DNA from: Hyphomicrobiales bacterium
GTDB taxonomy: Bacteria; Pseudomonadota; Alphaproteobacteria; Rhizobiales; Beijerinckiaceae
Length of the DNA stretch: 64,000 nucleotides
Assembly (NCBI GenBank): GCA_026400535.1
Contig: JAPLOU010000028.1
Span: 47,859-111,858 of the forward strand
Reading direction: 5' to 3'
The first letter of the stretch is position 1. Every line of letters starts with the position of its first letter. Below the pieces are notes generated by a model. It saw only the letters and a list, made by a program, of their open reading frames with translations, was not told the origin of the DNA and did no database searches. Below, piece after piece: positions 48,682-58,565 of the stretch. Both the position numbers and the translations under genes were made by a program.

Positions 48682-50778
48682 CTAAGCCTCTGCCTTGCGC
48701 CGCCAGCTGCGCCGGCCGCCCTCGCCGAGCCAGCCCGCGATCAGCGCGCCGAGCAGCAGCGCAAGGCCCGCCATGCCGAGGAACACCGGCATCAGCGAGA
48801 CGCCGCGCACGATGCCTGAATCGCTGATCCGCAGGCCAATCCAGTCCCCGCCAGCCAGCCTTGTGCCGGAGCGCACCGGAACGATCCGGGGCAAGTCCAC
48901 GCCTGAGCCGATCTCGCGTCCGATCCGCCGGGTCGACCCCGCGAGCGTTTCGGACACGGGCCGCAGGCGGGCCGGATCACTGAGCACGTCGACGAATTCC
49001 CGCGGATTGTCGCTGCCGACACTGACGAAGGCCACCAGTTGATCCGACTGCAGGCGATGAAGGCCAAGTTCCGTTGCCTGCAGGCGCGCCGTGAACAGGC
49101 CCGGTTTCTCGCTGGCGAGGGGCAGCGAGCGTGCGGTCCCGCTTGGCCCTGAGATGGTGACGGCGCCGGGCGCATCACCCAGCGTCTGCCGTTCGATCTC
49201 GACCGTGCGGCCGCGGGTGACGGCCCGGAGCGCCTCTTCCTCAAGGCTTGGCTCCTTCATCAGCCAATGGCTGAGGCGGCGTAGCAGATCAAGATGCGGG
49301 CCGCCCTCGCGGTAGCCGCGCGCCCAGAGCCAGGCGTGGTCCGACAGGAACAGGCCAACCCGGCCCTTGCCCTCGCGGGAGGTGATCAGAAGCGGGCGGT
49401 CGCCGGGGCCGGACATCACCACATCGCCGTCATTGGCGCGGGCAGAAATCAGCCGCAGCCATTCGCCCCAGCGCGGAGGCTCGACGTCAGACCCGGCAAG
49501 GTCGCGCGTCACCGGATGGCGTTTGCCGCGGTCGGTGATTCGCGCGCGATAGGCCTCCTCGATGGTGCGCCCGTCCGGCTGCGCCGGCAGGACCGCCGAC
49601 AGCGGCGTTCGGTAGAGCGTGCCCGTTCCCGAGAATTCGGGGCCTGCCGCCACCATCAGCGCACCGCCATCGCGGACATAGCGCACGATGTTCTCGAAAT
49701 AGACCAGCGGCAGGATCGACGTGTTGGCGTAACGGTCGAAAATGATCAGGTCAAATTCCTTGATCTTGGTCTGGAACAGGTCCCTCACCGGAAAGGCGAT
49801 CAGCGATAATTCATTGATCGGGGTGCCGTCCTGCTTCTCCGGCGGGCGCAAAATCGTGAAATGCACCAGGTCAATGTTGGCGTCTGACTTGAGCAGGTTG
49901 CGCCAGGTGCGCTCTCCGGCATGGGGCTCGCCCGAGACCAGCAGCACGCGGAGCTTGTCGCGCACGCCTTCGATGGTGATGACCGCGCGGTTGTTGGCGG
50001 TGGTCAATTCATTGGGAAGGGCCTCGGCTTCGATCTCGATGAGATTGGGGCCGCCACGGTCTATGCGGACGGACAATTCGAGCGCCTCGCCAGTCCTGAC
50101 GCTGCGCTCCACCAGCACCTGGCCGTCGCGGCGGACCACGAGTCGGCCGGAGCCGGTGCCGTTCTTCTCGTCGACCTTGAGACGTATCGTGACCGTCTTG
50201 CCGACGATGCCGAAGCGCGGCGTGTCGATCAGCGTCACGCGCCGGTCGATTTCGCTGTCACGGCCGGTGACCAGGGCGTGCAGCGGAGCTTTCAGGCCCA
50301 GCGCCTGCCCGGAGGCTGGCATGTCATGCACCACGCCGTCGGTGATGAAGATCGCGCCGGCCACGCGTTCGGATGGGACATCCGCCAGCGTCGCGTTGAG
50401 GGCTTCGAACAGGCGTGTCCCGTCATTGGCGCCGTCGCCGTCCCCAACCTCGACGAAGCGCGGCTCGACCTGCGGAATACTGGCCAGTTGCCGTTCGAGC
50501 GCGGCGCGGGCGCGCTGGGTCTGTTCGCTCCGGTCAGCAAGCCGGTTCGAGCCGGAGCGGTCGACCACGACGGCAACCACGTCCTTGACCGGCTCGCGCT
50601 CCTCGCGCACCAGCGAGGGATCGGCCAGCGCGCCGAGCAGCGCCAGCAGCGCCAACGCGCGAAAGACGCCGCGGCCACGCTGCAGATAGAGCACCGCCGC
50701 AACACCAAGCAGCACCACTGCAGCCAGAGCCGCAAACAGCCAGAGCGGGACAAGGGGTGAAAGGCTGATGCTGTACAC
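48682..50778 (-). CDS. membrane protein with vWA-like and glutamine-amidotransferase-like regions
   Basis: 698 residues. Two N-terminal membrane helices (PLWLFAALAAVVLLGVAAVL, then ALALLALLGALADPSLV) lead to a vWA-like region starting VAVVVDRSGSNRLA, lacking the full MIDAS. LIIFDRYANTSILPLVYFEN and GGALMVAAGPEFSGTG resemble the class I amidotransferase fold, and a last membrane helix lies near 670. It forms the end of the moxR-DUF58-DUF4159 operon, 3 bp after the DUF4159 gene. Such modules are linked to envelope stress and metal insertion. The exact role here is unknown. Confidence 0.75.
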   Translation of the reverse strand: MYSISLSPLVPLWLFAALAAVVLLGVAAVLYLQRGRGVFRALALLALLGALADPSLVREEREPVKDVVAVVVDRSGSNRLADRSEQTQRARAALERQLASIPQVEPRFVEVGDGDGANDGTRLFEALNATLADVPSERVAGAIFITDGVVHDMPASGQALGLKAPLHALVTGRDSEIDRRVTLIDTPRFGIVGKTVTIRLKVDEKNGTGSGRLVVRRDGQVLVERSVRTGEALELSVRIDRGGPNLIEIEAEALPNELTTANNRAVITIEGVRDKLRVLLVSGEPHAGERTWRNLLKSDANIDLVHFTILRPPEKQDGTPINELSLIAFPVRDLFQTKIKEFDLIIFDRYANTSILPLVYFENIVRYVRDGGALMVAAGPEFSGTGTLYRTPLSAVLPAQPDGRTIEEAYRARITDRGKRHPVTRDLAGSDVEPPRWGEWLRLISARANDGDVVMSGPGDRPLLITSREGKGRVGLFLSDHAWLWARGYREGGPHLDLLRRLSHWLMKEPSLEEEALRAVTRGRTVEIERQTLGDAPGAVTISGPSGTARSLPLASEKPGLFTARLQATELGLHRLQSDQLVAFVSVGSDNPREFVDVLSDPARLRPVSETLAGSTRRIGREIGSGVDLPRIVPVRSGTRLAGGDWIGLRISDSGIVRGVSLMPVFLGMAGLALLLGALIAGWLGEGGRRSWRRKAEA

Positions 50779-50781
50779 GGC

Positions 50782-53583
50782 CTACTGCCCCAGACGTTCG
50801 AGAAGCGCCGGCACATGCACCTGATCGGCCTTGTAGTTGCCGGTCAGCGCATACATCACGAGATTGACGCCGCCACGCAGGGACATCTCGCGCTGGCGCG
50901 GACTGGAACCCTGCAGCGGAAACAGGGGGCCTCCACGCCTGTCTGTGGCCCAGGCGGCGGCCAGATCATTGGAGGTGATGACCAGCGGCGAAACGCCATC
51001 GCTGCCGCGGGCCGGGCCGCGTCCGTCCGGGCCGGGAGGCGGCAGCACCTCGACCCAGGTCTGGCCACGGTCATAACGGCCAGGAAAGCCTTCGATCAGA
51101 TAGAAGGTCTTGGTCAGGACATGATCGCGCGGGACCGGCTCCAGTTCGGGCACATCGACGATCGCGAGCATCTGGCGCAGGTATTCGCTTTCGGGCGTGG
51201 TTCGGCCCGGGCGCTGGCTGTCACCGTCTCGGGTGTCGAAGATCACGAAACCGCCACCCTTCATGAAGGCATCGAGCCGGCGCATCGTTTCGGCGCCGGG
51301 GAGCGCCCTGCCCGCAACGATGGGCCAGTACAGGATCGGGTAAAGGCCGAGTTCGTCGCGCGCCGGATCGACAGCGACAGGCTCGCCAGGTTCAAGGGCC
51401 GTGCGGGCCGACAGGGCCGCGGTCAGGCCTTCAAGCCCGGCTTTGCTGGTGTCATCGACGCGTCGGTCGCCGGTCGTCACATAGGCCAGACGCGTCGCAC
51501 TGGCCGCCGCCACCTGCTCGCGCGTGACCGGCTGAGGAGCATCCTGGGCCCGCGCTGTGATCGGCATGACATGAACAGCGCCGATGGCGCCCAGCGCGAT
51601 CATCAGCGATGCTGTGGCTGCGCGAGGGCGGAACGCCTTGAGCCTGCCGCCGAGCCAGAGCGTCGCCAGCGTGTCGGCAGCGAGCAGAAGCAGCGCCAGC
51701 ACAAGCAGCGGCGGGCGCAGATCACGGGTTTGGGCAGGTTCGATCTGGCGGGTGGCGATGCCGGCTGCGGCGAAATCGATGGGAACCGGCCGGTCAGAGG
51801 ACTTCAAGGTGTTCACCGCCAGGGTTGCACCGCGCGGTCCATAGAAGCCGGACGGATGGGGATGGACGGCGCGGTCGGCATAGGTGCGTGGCACGGGCCG
51901 GGTCGTTGCGGGCGGGGCGCGGAAGATGCCCTGACCATCAAGCACGAGGACCGGGGAGACAGTTTCGACACGGCTTTCGCCGGTTGCGTTTACGTCGGCA
52001 ATGGCGGAGCCGGACAGGGACACGATCCGCTTGAGCATGTCGACGAACAGGCCGGACAGCGGCAGGCTCGACCAGGTCGTGTCGGCGGTGACGTGGAACA
52101 GCACCACAAGGCCCTGGCCGCGACGCTCGGCGGTGACAATCGGCGTGCCGTCAAGCAGCGCAGCCCAGACCTTCCGCGACAGATCGCCGTCGGGCTCGGC
52201 AAGGATCTGCCGCGTGACTGTCACCTCTTCACGGGTGCTGAGTTCGGCAAAGGGGCCTTCGCGCGAAAAGGGCGCGAGCGTCTTCGGAGCATCCCAGGAC
52301 AGCGCTCCGCCGAGGCTGCGGCCGCCCCGTCGCAGGCGCACCGGCGTCAGATCATCGGAGGCGGCAGCAAGGCGCGGGCCGGCGAAGCGGACCAGCACGC
52401 CGCCGCGCTGGATGAAGCCGCCGATGCGCTCGGCAATCTCCTTGTCGAGGCCCCCCACATCCGCCAGCATCAGGACTGAAAGGTTCTGGTCGAGCAGTTG
52501 CCCGATCGGATCGGCGACGCCGGCGCGCGGCTCGCGCACATCGGCGGAAGGCTGCAAGGCGCGCGACACGTAAAACGTCGGCGACAGGAGTGGTTGGGCC
52601 AGATCGGCCGTAACGCCCGTGACCAGCCCGACCCGGCGGCGCTTGGCGCTGTCATCGACCAGCAGCACGGCTCCAGCCGAGCGCTCGCCGACGATCTCGA
52701 TGCGGGTGACGGCATTGCGCACCTCGATCGGCAACTGGAAGGTGGCCGTCGTCTCCGTGGCAGTGGCGGCCAGGAGGGTTTCGGTCTCGCCAACCACAAG
52801 GCCGCGCTGGTCGCTGGCACGGACCTGTACGCTTGATGGCGCGCCAGCCTGGGCGCGGACGATCTTCACGGTCAGCGCATTGGCGAGGTTTTCGACATCC
52901 GCGAGAAACAGCTTGTTGGCCGCCGTGGCAGAATGGGCCGTGAGGCTGCTGCCGCGTGCCATCTGCTTGAGATCATTGGCAAAGGTCTGATCGGCCTCGA
53001 GACGGATGCCGTCGCTGATCCAGGCGATTTCGGTGGTCGGCGCGACCGTCAGCAGCGAATTCAGCTCGGCCATGTGCAGGCGGCGGTCCGGCATATGGGG
53101 CCGCAGCTGCAGGGCGCGCAGGCGTTCCTCCGCTTCTGCGGGGGTGCCCAGCGCTATCTGGGCCGGGACTTCGGCAAGGCCGACCAGTGCCACGCCGCGT
53201 CCTTCGCGGCCCGCGGCTGCGATGAAATCGCCGGCGAGCCGGATGCGCTGCGGCCAGTCGCGGGCAGCGGGAGCGCCGTTGTCGACCAGGACAAGCAGCG
53301 GCGCGGTGCTCGCCGCTTCGGTGGCCGCGCGCGGATTGAGGACCGGGCCGGCCACGGCCAGGATCGCCAGAGCCGCGATCGCCATGCGCAGTGCCAGCAA
53401 CCACCAGGGCGTGCGGGCCGGCGTTTCGCGCTTGGGCATGATGTCGGCCATCAGCTTCAGTGGCGGGAAGGCGATGCGCTGGGGGCGCGGCGGCGTCACG
53501 CGCAGCAGCCACCAGAGCGCAGGCAGTGCCACGAGCGCCGAGAGCACGATCGGGGCGGCGAAGGCTAGCGGCAGTCCGAGCAT
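50782..53583 (-). CDS. DUF4159 protein with N-terminal BatA-like domain
   Basis: 933 residues. The N-terminal BatA region has a membrane helix (FAAPIVLSALVALPALWWLL), the PRPQRIAFPPLKLMADIMPK segment and a second helix. A vWA-like part and an amidotransferase-like part follow. Two further helices lie around 640 and 670. The DUF4159 domain fills the C-terminus (about 705-925): LAYVTTGDRRVDDTSKAGLE, GLYPILYWPIVAGRALPG, MKGGGFVIFDTRDGD, GGVNLVMYALTGNYKADQVH. Function unknown. It works with MoxR and DUF58 by family context. Confidence 0.85.
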   Translation of the reverse strand: MLGLPLAFAAPIVLSALVALPALWWLLRVTPPRPQRIAFPPLKLMADIMPKRETPARTPWWLLALRMAIAALAILAVAGPVLNPRAATEAASTAPLLVLVDNGAPAARDWPQRIRLAGDFIAAAGREGRGVALVGLAEVPAQIALGTPAEAEERLRALQLRPHMPDRRLHMAELNSLLTVAPTTEIAWISDGIRLEADQTFANDLKQMARGSSLTAHSATAANKLFLADVENLANALTVKIVRAQAGAPSSVQVRASDQRGLVVGETETLLAATATETTATFQLPIEVRNAVTRIEIVGERSAGAVLLVDDSAKRRRVGLVTGVTADLAQPLLSPTFYVSRALQPSADVREPRAGVADPIGQLLDQNLSVLMLADVGGLDKEIAERIGGFIQRGGVLVRFAGPRLAAASDDLTPVRLRRGGRSLGGALSWDAPKTLAPFSREGPFAELSTREEVTVTRQILAEPDGDLSRKVWAALLDGTPIVTAERRGQGLVVLFHVTADTTWSSLPLSGLFVDMLKRIVSLSGSAIADVNATGESRVETVSPVLVLDGQGIFRAPPATTRPVPRTYADRAVHPHPSGFYGPRGATLAVNTLKSSDRPVPIDFAAAGIATRQIEPAQTRDLRPPLLVLALLLLAADTLATLWLGGRLKAFRPRAATASLMIALGAIGAVHVMPITARAQDAPQPVTREQVAAASATRLAYVTTGDRRVDDTSKAGLEGLTAALSARTALEPGEPVAVDPARDELGLYPILYWPIVAGRALPGAETMRRLDAFMKGGGFVIFDTRDGDSQRPGRTTPESEYLRQMLAIVDVPELEPVPRDHVLTKTFYLIEGFPGRYDRGQTWVEVLPPPGPDGRGPARGSDGVSPLVITSNDLAAAWATDRRGGPLFPLQGSSPRQREMSLRGGVNLVMYALTGNYKADQVHVPALLERLGQ

Positions 53584-53596
53584 GGCGCCATCTCCC

Positions 53597-54514
53597 TCAC
53601 GCTGCCCGCATGTCGCGCGCCGAACTGATCAGCGACGCGACCCGCAGCGCCGCTTCGCTGGCGTTGCGGTCGGTGTGGTGGATCGTAAAGGTCCAGCCTA
53701 GCTTGCGGCAGGCCGATGCGATCGCCTCGCGGTGTTCCGCGATGCGGATCCGGTACTCCTTGCCCCATGCGCCGGCGTCGCCGACATCGAGCCTGAGGTC
53801 CGATTCGAGATCGAGCAGTTCTGCCTGTCCGGCAAAGGGAAAGCTCTCCTCGACCGGGTCGATGATCATCACCAGATGGCCGCGACCGCCGGCCGCGCCA
53901 ATGGCGTCGAGTGCGGCCATCACCCTGTCGATCGGTGTCAGCCAGTCGCTGATCAGCACGGCCTCATCGAGCCGGCCGATGGGCCGGGCAGGCGGCAGGT
54001 CCGCGCCCAGCCCTGCCTTGTCCTGCGCGATGATCTCCACCAGCCGCTCGACCACGCGGCGCGAGGCGATGGGGCGGCTCAGTCCCAGCAGGCCGACCCG
54101 TTCACCGCCATCGACCATGGCGTCGGCCAGCGCCAGTTGCAGAACAAGGGCACGATCCACTTTCGGGGCCTGCGCCAGGGCCGACGCAAAGCCCATCGAG
54201 GCCGAACGGTCGGCCCATATCCAGATGGTGTGCGAGGCCTCCCACTCGCGTTCGCGGACATAGAGGCGGTTGTCGCGGGCCGAGCGCCGCCAGTCGACGC
54301 CACCAGCGGCCTCGCCCGGCATCAGCATGCGGAACTGCCAGAAGGTCTCGCCGGGTCCGGCCTTGCGGCGGCCATGCACGCCGTTGACGAAGGCCGAGAC
54401 ACGGCGGGCCTCCAGCGCAATCCGGGGCAACCGCTGCGACAGTTCCAGCGCAAGTTCGCTGTCGCGCGCTCCGGGAGTGCGCTGTGCCTCAGCCAGGATC
54501 GTGGTTCTCACCAT
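53597..54514 (-). CDS. DUF58 domain protein
   Basis: 305 residues. The DUF58 hallmark GGVDWRRSARDNRLYVRERE is at about 74-93, followed by a vWA-like fold with IWIWADRSASMGFASA and LGLSRPIASRRVVERL. It is soluble, as many Gram-negative members of the module are. It follows moxR by 11 bp and is expected to be the partner on which the MoxR ATPase acts. Confidence 0.88.
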   Translation of the reverse strand: MVRTTILAEAQRTPGARDSELALELSQRLPRIALEARRVSAFVNGVHGRRKAGPGETFWQFRMLMPGEAAGGVDWRRSARDNRLYVREREWEASHTIWIWADRSASMGFASALAQAPKVDRALVLQLALADAMVDGGERVGLLGLSRPIASRRVVERLVEIIAQDKAGLGADLPPARPIGRLDEAVLISDWLTPIDRVMAALDAIGAAGGRGHLVMIIDPVEESFPFAGQAELLDLESDLRLDVGDAGAWGKEYRIRIAEHREAIASACRKLGWTFTIHHTDRNASEAALRVASLISSARDMRAA

Positions 54515-54525
54515 GTGCGCTGCCG

Positions 54526-55530
54526 TCAGCCCAGCCTGCCGGTGAGCGTCTTGATCACACCATCGACCGTGTCCCCATCGGCCCGCGCCCCGAAGGTCAG
54601 CGCAATGCGGTGCTTCAGGATCGGGCCGGCGAGGGCGGCGACGTCATCGACGGATGGCGCGAGGCGGCCCTGCAGCAGGGCGCGGGCTCGTACGGCAAGG
54701 GCCAGCGACTGGCTGGCGCGCGGACCTGCGCCCCAGGCGAGTTTGGCGGCGTGGGGCTGGTCGATCGCGTCGGGCCGCGCTGCACGGACAAGGTCGAGGA
54801 TGGCCTCGATCACGCTTTCACCGACCGGCAGGCGGCGCACCAGGCGCTGGGCCGCCTGAAGCTGCTCGGTGTTCATCGCGGCGGCGGGTTTTGCGCCTTC
54901 GATGCCGGTTGTCTCGATCAGCACGCGGCGTTCGGCCTCGCGGTCGGGATAGCCGACATCGATCTGCATCAGGAACCGGTCGAGTTGGGCCTCTGGCAGC
55001 GGATAGGTGCCTTCCTGCTCGATCGGGTTCTGGGTGGCGAGCACATGGAAGGGTTTTGGCAGGTCATGGCGCTCACCGGCAATGGTGACATGGTTTTCCT
55101 GCATCGCCTGGAGCAGGGCCGACTGCGTGCGCGGCGAGGCGCGGTTGATTTCGTCGGCCATCAGGAGCTGGGTGAAGATGGGCCCCCTGACGAAACGGAA
55201 CTGGCGGCGGCCCTCAGGCGTTTCGTCCAGCACTTCCGTGCCAAGGATGTCGGACGGCATCAGGTCGGGGGTAAACTGGACCCGGCGAGCCGTGATCCCG
55301 AGCACAGTGCCCATGGTCTCGACAAGCCGTGTCTTGGCAAGGCCAGGAAGCCCGACGAGCAAGCCGTGGCCGCCGGCAAGGACTGTGATCAGCGCCATGT
55401 CGACCACATCGCCCTGCCCGAAGATGGCCTTGCCGATTTCCGTGCGGGCCTTGCTGATGGACGTCAGCGCGGCATGGGCCGCGTCAGCGACAGCCTTGTC
55501 GAAATCGATGGATTCGGTGGCTGTGCTCAT
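54526..55530 (-). CDS. MoxR family AAA+ ATPase
   Basis: 334 residues. Walker A GLLVGLPGLAKTRLVETM, sensor region PDLMPSDILGTEVLDE, Walker B QLLMADEINRASPRTQSALL and QENHVTIAGERHDLPKPFHV, then ATQNPIEQEGTYPLPEAQLD. MoxR ATPases act as chaperones that load cofactors or remodel vWA proteins. ATG 55530 is set by GAGGAG upstream. The frame is open for 52 more codons but without initiation signals. It is the first gene of the four-gene minus operon. Confidence 0.93.
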   Translation of the reverse strand: MSTATESIDFDKAVADAAHAALTSISKARTEIGKAIFGQGDVVDMALITVLAGGHGLLVGLPGLAKTRLVETMGTVLGITARRVQFTPDLMPSDILGTEVLDETPEGRRQFRFVRGPIFTQLLMADEINRASPRTQSALLQAMQENHVTIAGERHDLPKPFHVLATQNPIEQEGTYPLPEAQLDRFLMQIDVGYPDREAERRVLIETTGIEGAKPAAAMNTEQLQAAQRLVRRLPVGESVIEAILDLVRAARPDAIDQPHAAKLAWGAGPRASQSLALAVRARALLQGRLAPSVDDVAALAGPILKHRIALTFGARADGDTVDGVIKTLTGRLG

Positions 55531-55767
55531 CGGGTGCTCCTCAAAGATGGTCGTGTCGGCATCCTCTTTCGCAAGGAGCCAAGGCAGATTGGTGGCAAAG
55601 CGGTCGCGAAACAAGCTTGCCGCAGCGACAGTCCCCAGAAAGCCTCCCCGCTTGGCCTGAGCCGGGGTCGGCAAGTTCCGTGACAACTCAACAACCGATC
55701 CCGTAAGGACTATGTAGAGGGCTTGACGCGGCCGCCCACAAGGCCTTGCGCCGCAGCGAGGATCACA

Positions 55768-56373
55768 ATGGCGAGAGAGGCGGGAGGCATGGGCGGTGAC
55801 GCCGGCAGCGGGCTTGAGCGGCTCATGCAGTCGCTCGGCCCGGGCAAGCGCGGCGCCGCACCGGTCGACAGCTGGAATCCGCCCTTCTGCGGCGACATCG
55901 ACATGCGCATCGCTGCCGACGGCGCCTGGTTCTACATGGGCACGCCGGTCGGCCGCCCGGCGCTGGTCAGGCTGTTCGCCTCGGTGCTGAAGCGCGAGGA
56001 CGGGCGCTATTTTCTGGTCACGCCCGTTGAGAAGATTGGCATTGTGGTCGATGACGCTCCGTTTCAGGCCGTCGAAATGGCTGTGGACGGAGGCGGTGAG
56101 CGGCGCGCTCTGTCGTTCCGGACCAATGTGGACGACATCGTCATGGTCGATTCAGAGCATGCGCTGCGTTTCGAGCGCGACGCGCATGACGGGGTCCGCC
56201 CTTACGTGCATGTGCGGGGCGACCTTTGGGCGCGGCTGACGCGGGCCGTCACGCATGAACTTCTCGCGATGGGCGAGGTCAGGATGGACGGAGGGTGCAA
56301 GATGTTTGGTTTGATGGCGGGCGGTAACTTCCACCCGATCATGCAGGCGAGCCTGATCGAGGACCTGTCGTGA
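55768..56373 (+). CDS. DUF1285 family protein
   Basis: 201 residues. The conserved segments are WNPPFCGDIDMRIAADGAWF, GTPVGRPALVRLFASVLKRE, YFLVTPVEKIGIVVDDAPFQ and FRTNVDDIVMVD. DUF1285 proteins are soluble, of unknown function, and in alphaproteobacteria stand before a CoA pyrophosphatase and the CCA transferase, exactly as here. ATG 55768 follows GAGGA. The divergent moxR gene shares the 237-bp promoter interval. Confidence 0.88.
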   Translation: MAREAGGMGGDAGSGLERLMQSLGPGKRGAAPVDSWNPPFCGDIDMRIAADGAWFYMGTPVGRPALVRLFASVLKREDGRYFLVTPVEKIGIVVDDAPFQAVEMAVDGGGERRALSFRTNVDDIVMVDSEHALRFERDAHDGVRPYVHVRGDLWARLTRAVTHELLAMGEVRMDGGCKMFGLMAGGNFHPIMQASLIEDLS

Positions 56374-57053
56374 CGAATGACGTTTTCGAGCGCTTCCTTC
56401 GCCAGGCGGCCGACGGGCTGCGGGCGGACGTTCCGCTTCCCGGGGACACAATCCACCGCCCGCGCTCTGATGTCGACCTCGAGACCGAGCCGGTGGGTAT
56501 GCCGGATGAGACCGCGCTGAAGCCGGCGGCTGTGTTGGTGCCGATCGTCCGGCGTCCTGGTGGCGCGGCGATGCTGTTCACGCAGCGCTCGGCTGCGCTG
56601 AGACGTCATTCGGGACAGATCTCCTTTCCCGGTGGGCGCATCGACGAAGCGGACGCCTCGCCGCTGGCCGCGGCCCTGCGCGAGGCTGAGGAAGAAATCG
56701 GCTTGCCGCGCGAGCGGGTGACGCCCCTGGGTTATCTCGACGCCTATCTGACCGGCACCGGCTACCGGATCATTCCGGTGGTCGGGCTGATCGAGGCGGA
56801 GATTGCTCTGATGCTCAATCCCAGCGAGGTCGACGAGGCCTTCGAGGTGCCGCTCGACTACCTGATGGATCCTGCCAATCACCGCCGTGACGGGCGTGAA
56901 TGGAATGGCCGTTATCGCAGTTACTATGCTATCAGCTACGGCGAGCGCTATATCTGGGGCGCCACGGCGGGGATCGTGCGCAACCTGCACGACAGGCTGA
57001 TGGCGACTGCAGTCGTGAACGCTGGGTCGGCGACCGGCAAGGACAGTGGCTGA
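56370..57053 (+). CDS. CoA pyrophosphatase (NUDIX, NudL-like)
   Basis: 227 residues. The NUDIX box runs from GGRIDEADASPLAAALREAE to EEIGL, preceded by RSAALRRHSGQISFPGG, the UPF0035/CoA-specific signature. It hydrolyses CoA to phosphopantetheine and 3',5'-ADP, controlling CoA pools. The GTG start overlaps the DUF1285 stop (GTGA) and its stop overlaps the next ATG, so the whole block is translationally coupled. Confidence 0.9.
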   Translation: MTNDVFERFLRQAADGLRADVPLPGDTIHRPRSDVDLETEPVGMPDETALKPAAVLVPIVRRPGGAAMLFTQRSAALRRHSGQISFPGGRIDEADASPLAAALREAEEEIGLPRERVTPLGYLDAYLTGTGYRIIPVVGLIEAEIALMLNPSEVDEAFEVPLDYLMDPANHRRDGREWNGRYRSYYAISYGERYIWGATAGIVRNLHDRLMATAVVNAGSATGKDSG

Positions 57054-57319
57054 TGCTGCGCAATCTGATCGACGAGATTTTGCTGTTTCTCGTTCCCTTT
57101 CTGTTGTTTGCCGGTTGGCTTTTGCTGACGAAGCGAAATCCGATGGATTTCAACCACTGGAGTGGCCGGAAGTTCGGGCTGACCGTGGCCGGCATCCTGC
57201 TCGGCATCGCCTCGATCATCCTGGCCGGGATCAATGCCGAAACGCATACCGGAGCCTATGTCCCGCCACACATGGAGAACGGCCAGCTCGTGCCGGGCCG
57301 CTTCACCGACAAGCCGTGA
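57053..57319 (+). CDS. DUF6111 family small membrane protein
   Basis: 88 residues with two membrane helices (EILLFLVPFLLFAGWLLLTK; FGLTVAGILLGIASIILAGI) and a short C-terminal tail with YVPPHMENGQLVPGRF, the conserved DUF6111 ending. Function unknown. It always appears between CoA pyrophosphatase and CCA transferase genes in related genomes, as far as I recall. The ATG overlaps the preceding TGA. The next gene starts 1 bp after its stop. Confidence 0.8.
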   Translation: MLRNLIDEILLFLVPFLLFAGWLLLTKRNPMDFNHWSGRKFGLTVAGILLGIASIILAGINAETHTGAYVPPHMENGQLVPGRFTDKP

Positions 57320-57320
57320 C

Positions 57321-58565
57321 ATGATAGGCGGCACTGACCTGCAGACCTGTCTCAACGCCCTGCTGGCGCGCCCGCCGGTTGCGCAGCTGATGGCGCTGCT
57401 GAACGCCGACGGCGCCGAGACGCGGATCGTTGGCGGCGCCGTGCGCAACACCTTGCTGGGCCTGCCGACGAGCGACATCGATCTTGCCACGACACTGTTG
57501 CCGGATGCGGTCATGGGTCGCGCCAAGGCCACCGGTCTGAAAGTGGTTCCGACCGGCATCGCGCACGGCACTGTGACGGTGGTGATCGCCCATGAGGCAT
57601 TCGAGGTCACGACCCTGCGCCGTGATGTCGCGACCGATGGCCGCCATGCGACCGTGGCGTTTTCACGCAGCTTCGAAGACGACGCGCTGCGACGGGACTT
57701 CACCATCAACCAGCTCTCGCTCGCGGGCGATGGCATGGTGCACGACTACGCCGGCGGGCTGTCCGATCTGGCTGCCCGCAAGGTTCGATTCATCGGCGAT
57801 CCCCGGCTCAGGATCGGCGAGGACTTTCTCAGGATCATGCGGTTCTTCCGGTTTCAGGCCGAGTATGGGACAGGTCCGCTTGACGCGCCGGGGCTGTCCG
57901 CCTGCGTCGCGCTGAAATCGGGCATGGCGCGCTTGTCCCCCGAGCGGGTCCGCGCCGAACTGCTGAAGCTTATGGCCGCACCCGGCGTACGGGAGGTGAT
58001 GCCCGGTTTTGTCGGCAGCGGCATCTGGGCACAGGTCGCGGGCGGACATACCGCGGACCTGGACGCTTTCGACTTCGCGATCGCGGCTTTTCCGGCCAGC
58101 GATGCCGTCGCGCGGCTGGCCGCGATGGGGGTGCGCGGATCAGGCGATCCGGGGGTTCTGGATGAGCATCTCCGGCTATCGAGGGCCGAGCGCACACGGC
58201 TCGATGACGTGGCGCGGTTGCTTGGCGGCTGGCCAAGCCCGGACACGCTCACAGCCAGGAACGTGCAGCGCGCCGGGCTGGACGTCGGCCGCACCGCGAC
58301 CGCCGACACGCTGGCGGTTCTTGCTGCGGGGCTCGGGGTGGAGCGGGCGCGACAACTTGCCGAACTGCCCACACCGGTTTCGCCGTTCCGGGGTGCGGCT
58401 GTGCTGGCGCTGGGGGTCAAGGCAGGCCCACAGATCGGCTCAGTCCTCGCCCGCGCTCATGACCTGTGGGCGGATATCGGATTTCCGGATGATCAGGCCT
58501 TGCAGGCCGACTGCCTCGCCGCCGCCGTTCGGGAGCGGACGGGTCAGGCCCCGGCGCAGGCCTGA
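57321..58565 (+). CDS. cca: CCA tRNA nucleotidyltransferase/poly(A) polymerase family
   Basis: 414 residues. The class II nucleotidyltransferase head is RIVGGAVRNTLLGLPTSDID, with the metal-binding DID, then ATVAFSRSFEDDALRRDFTI and GGLSDLAARKVRFIGDPRLR, and RIGEDFLRIMRFFRF in the neck. It adds or repairs the 3' CCA of tRNA. Since the tRNA-Met here encodes CCA, repair is probably a main task. The C-terminal region is alphaproteobacterial in type. Its last 22 bp overlap the end of the convergent gene. Confidence 0.9.
   Translation: MIGGTDLQTCLNALLARPPVAQLMALLNADGAETRIVGGAVRNTLLGLPTSDIDLATTLLPDAVMGRAKATGLKVVPTGIAHGTVTVVIAHEAFEVTTLRRDVATDGRHATVAFSRSFEDDALRRDFTINQLSLAGDGMVHDYAGGLSDLAARKVRFIGDPRLRIGEDFLRIMRFFRFQAEYGTGPLDAPGLSACVALKSGMARLSPERVRAELLKLMAAPGVREVMPGFVGSGIWAQVAGGHTADLDAFDFAIAAFPASDAVARLAAMGVRGSGDPGVLDEHLRLSRAERTRLDDVARLLGGWPSPDTLTARNVQRAGLDVGRTATADTLAVLAAGLGVERARQLAELPTPVSPFRGAAVLALGVKAGPQIGSVLARAHDLWADIGFPDDQALQADCLAAAVRERTGQAPAQA

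Noticed and set aside
50815..52479. Long open frame antisense to the DUF4159 gene
   Set aside because: Shadow of a real coding strand; Arg/Gly/Gln-rich product without domains and no ribosome binding site.
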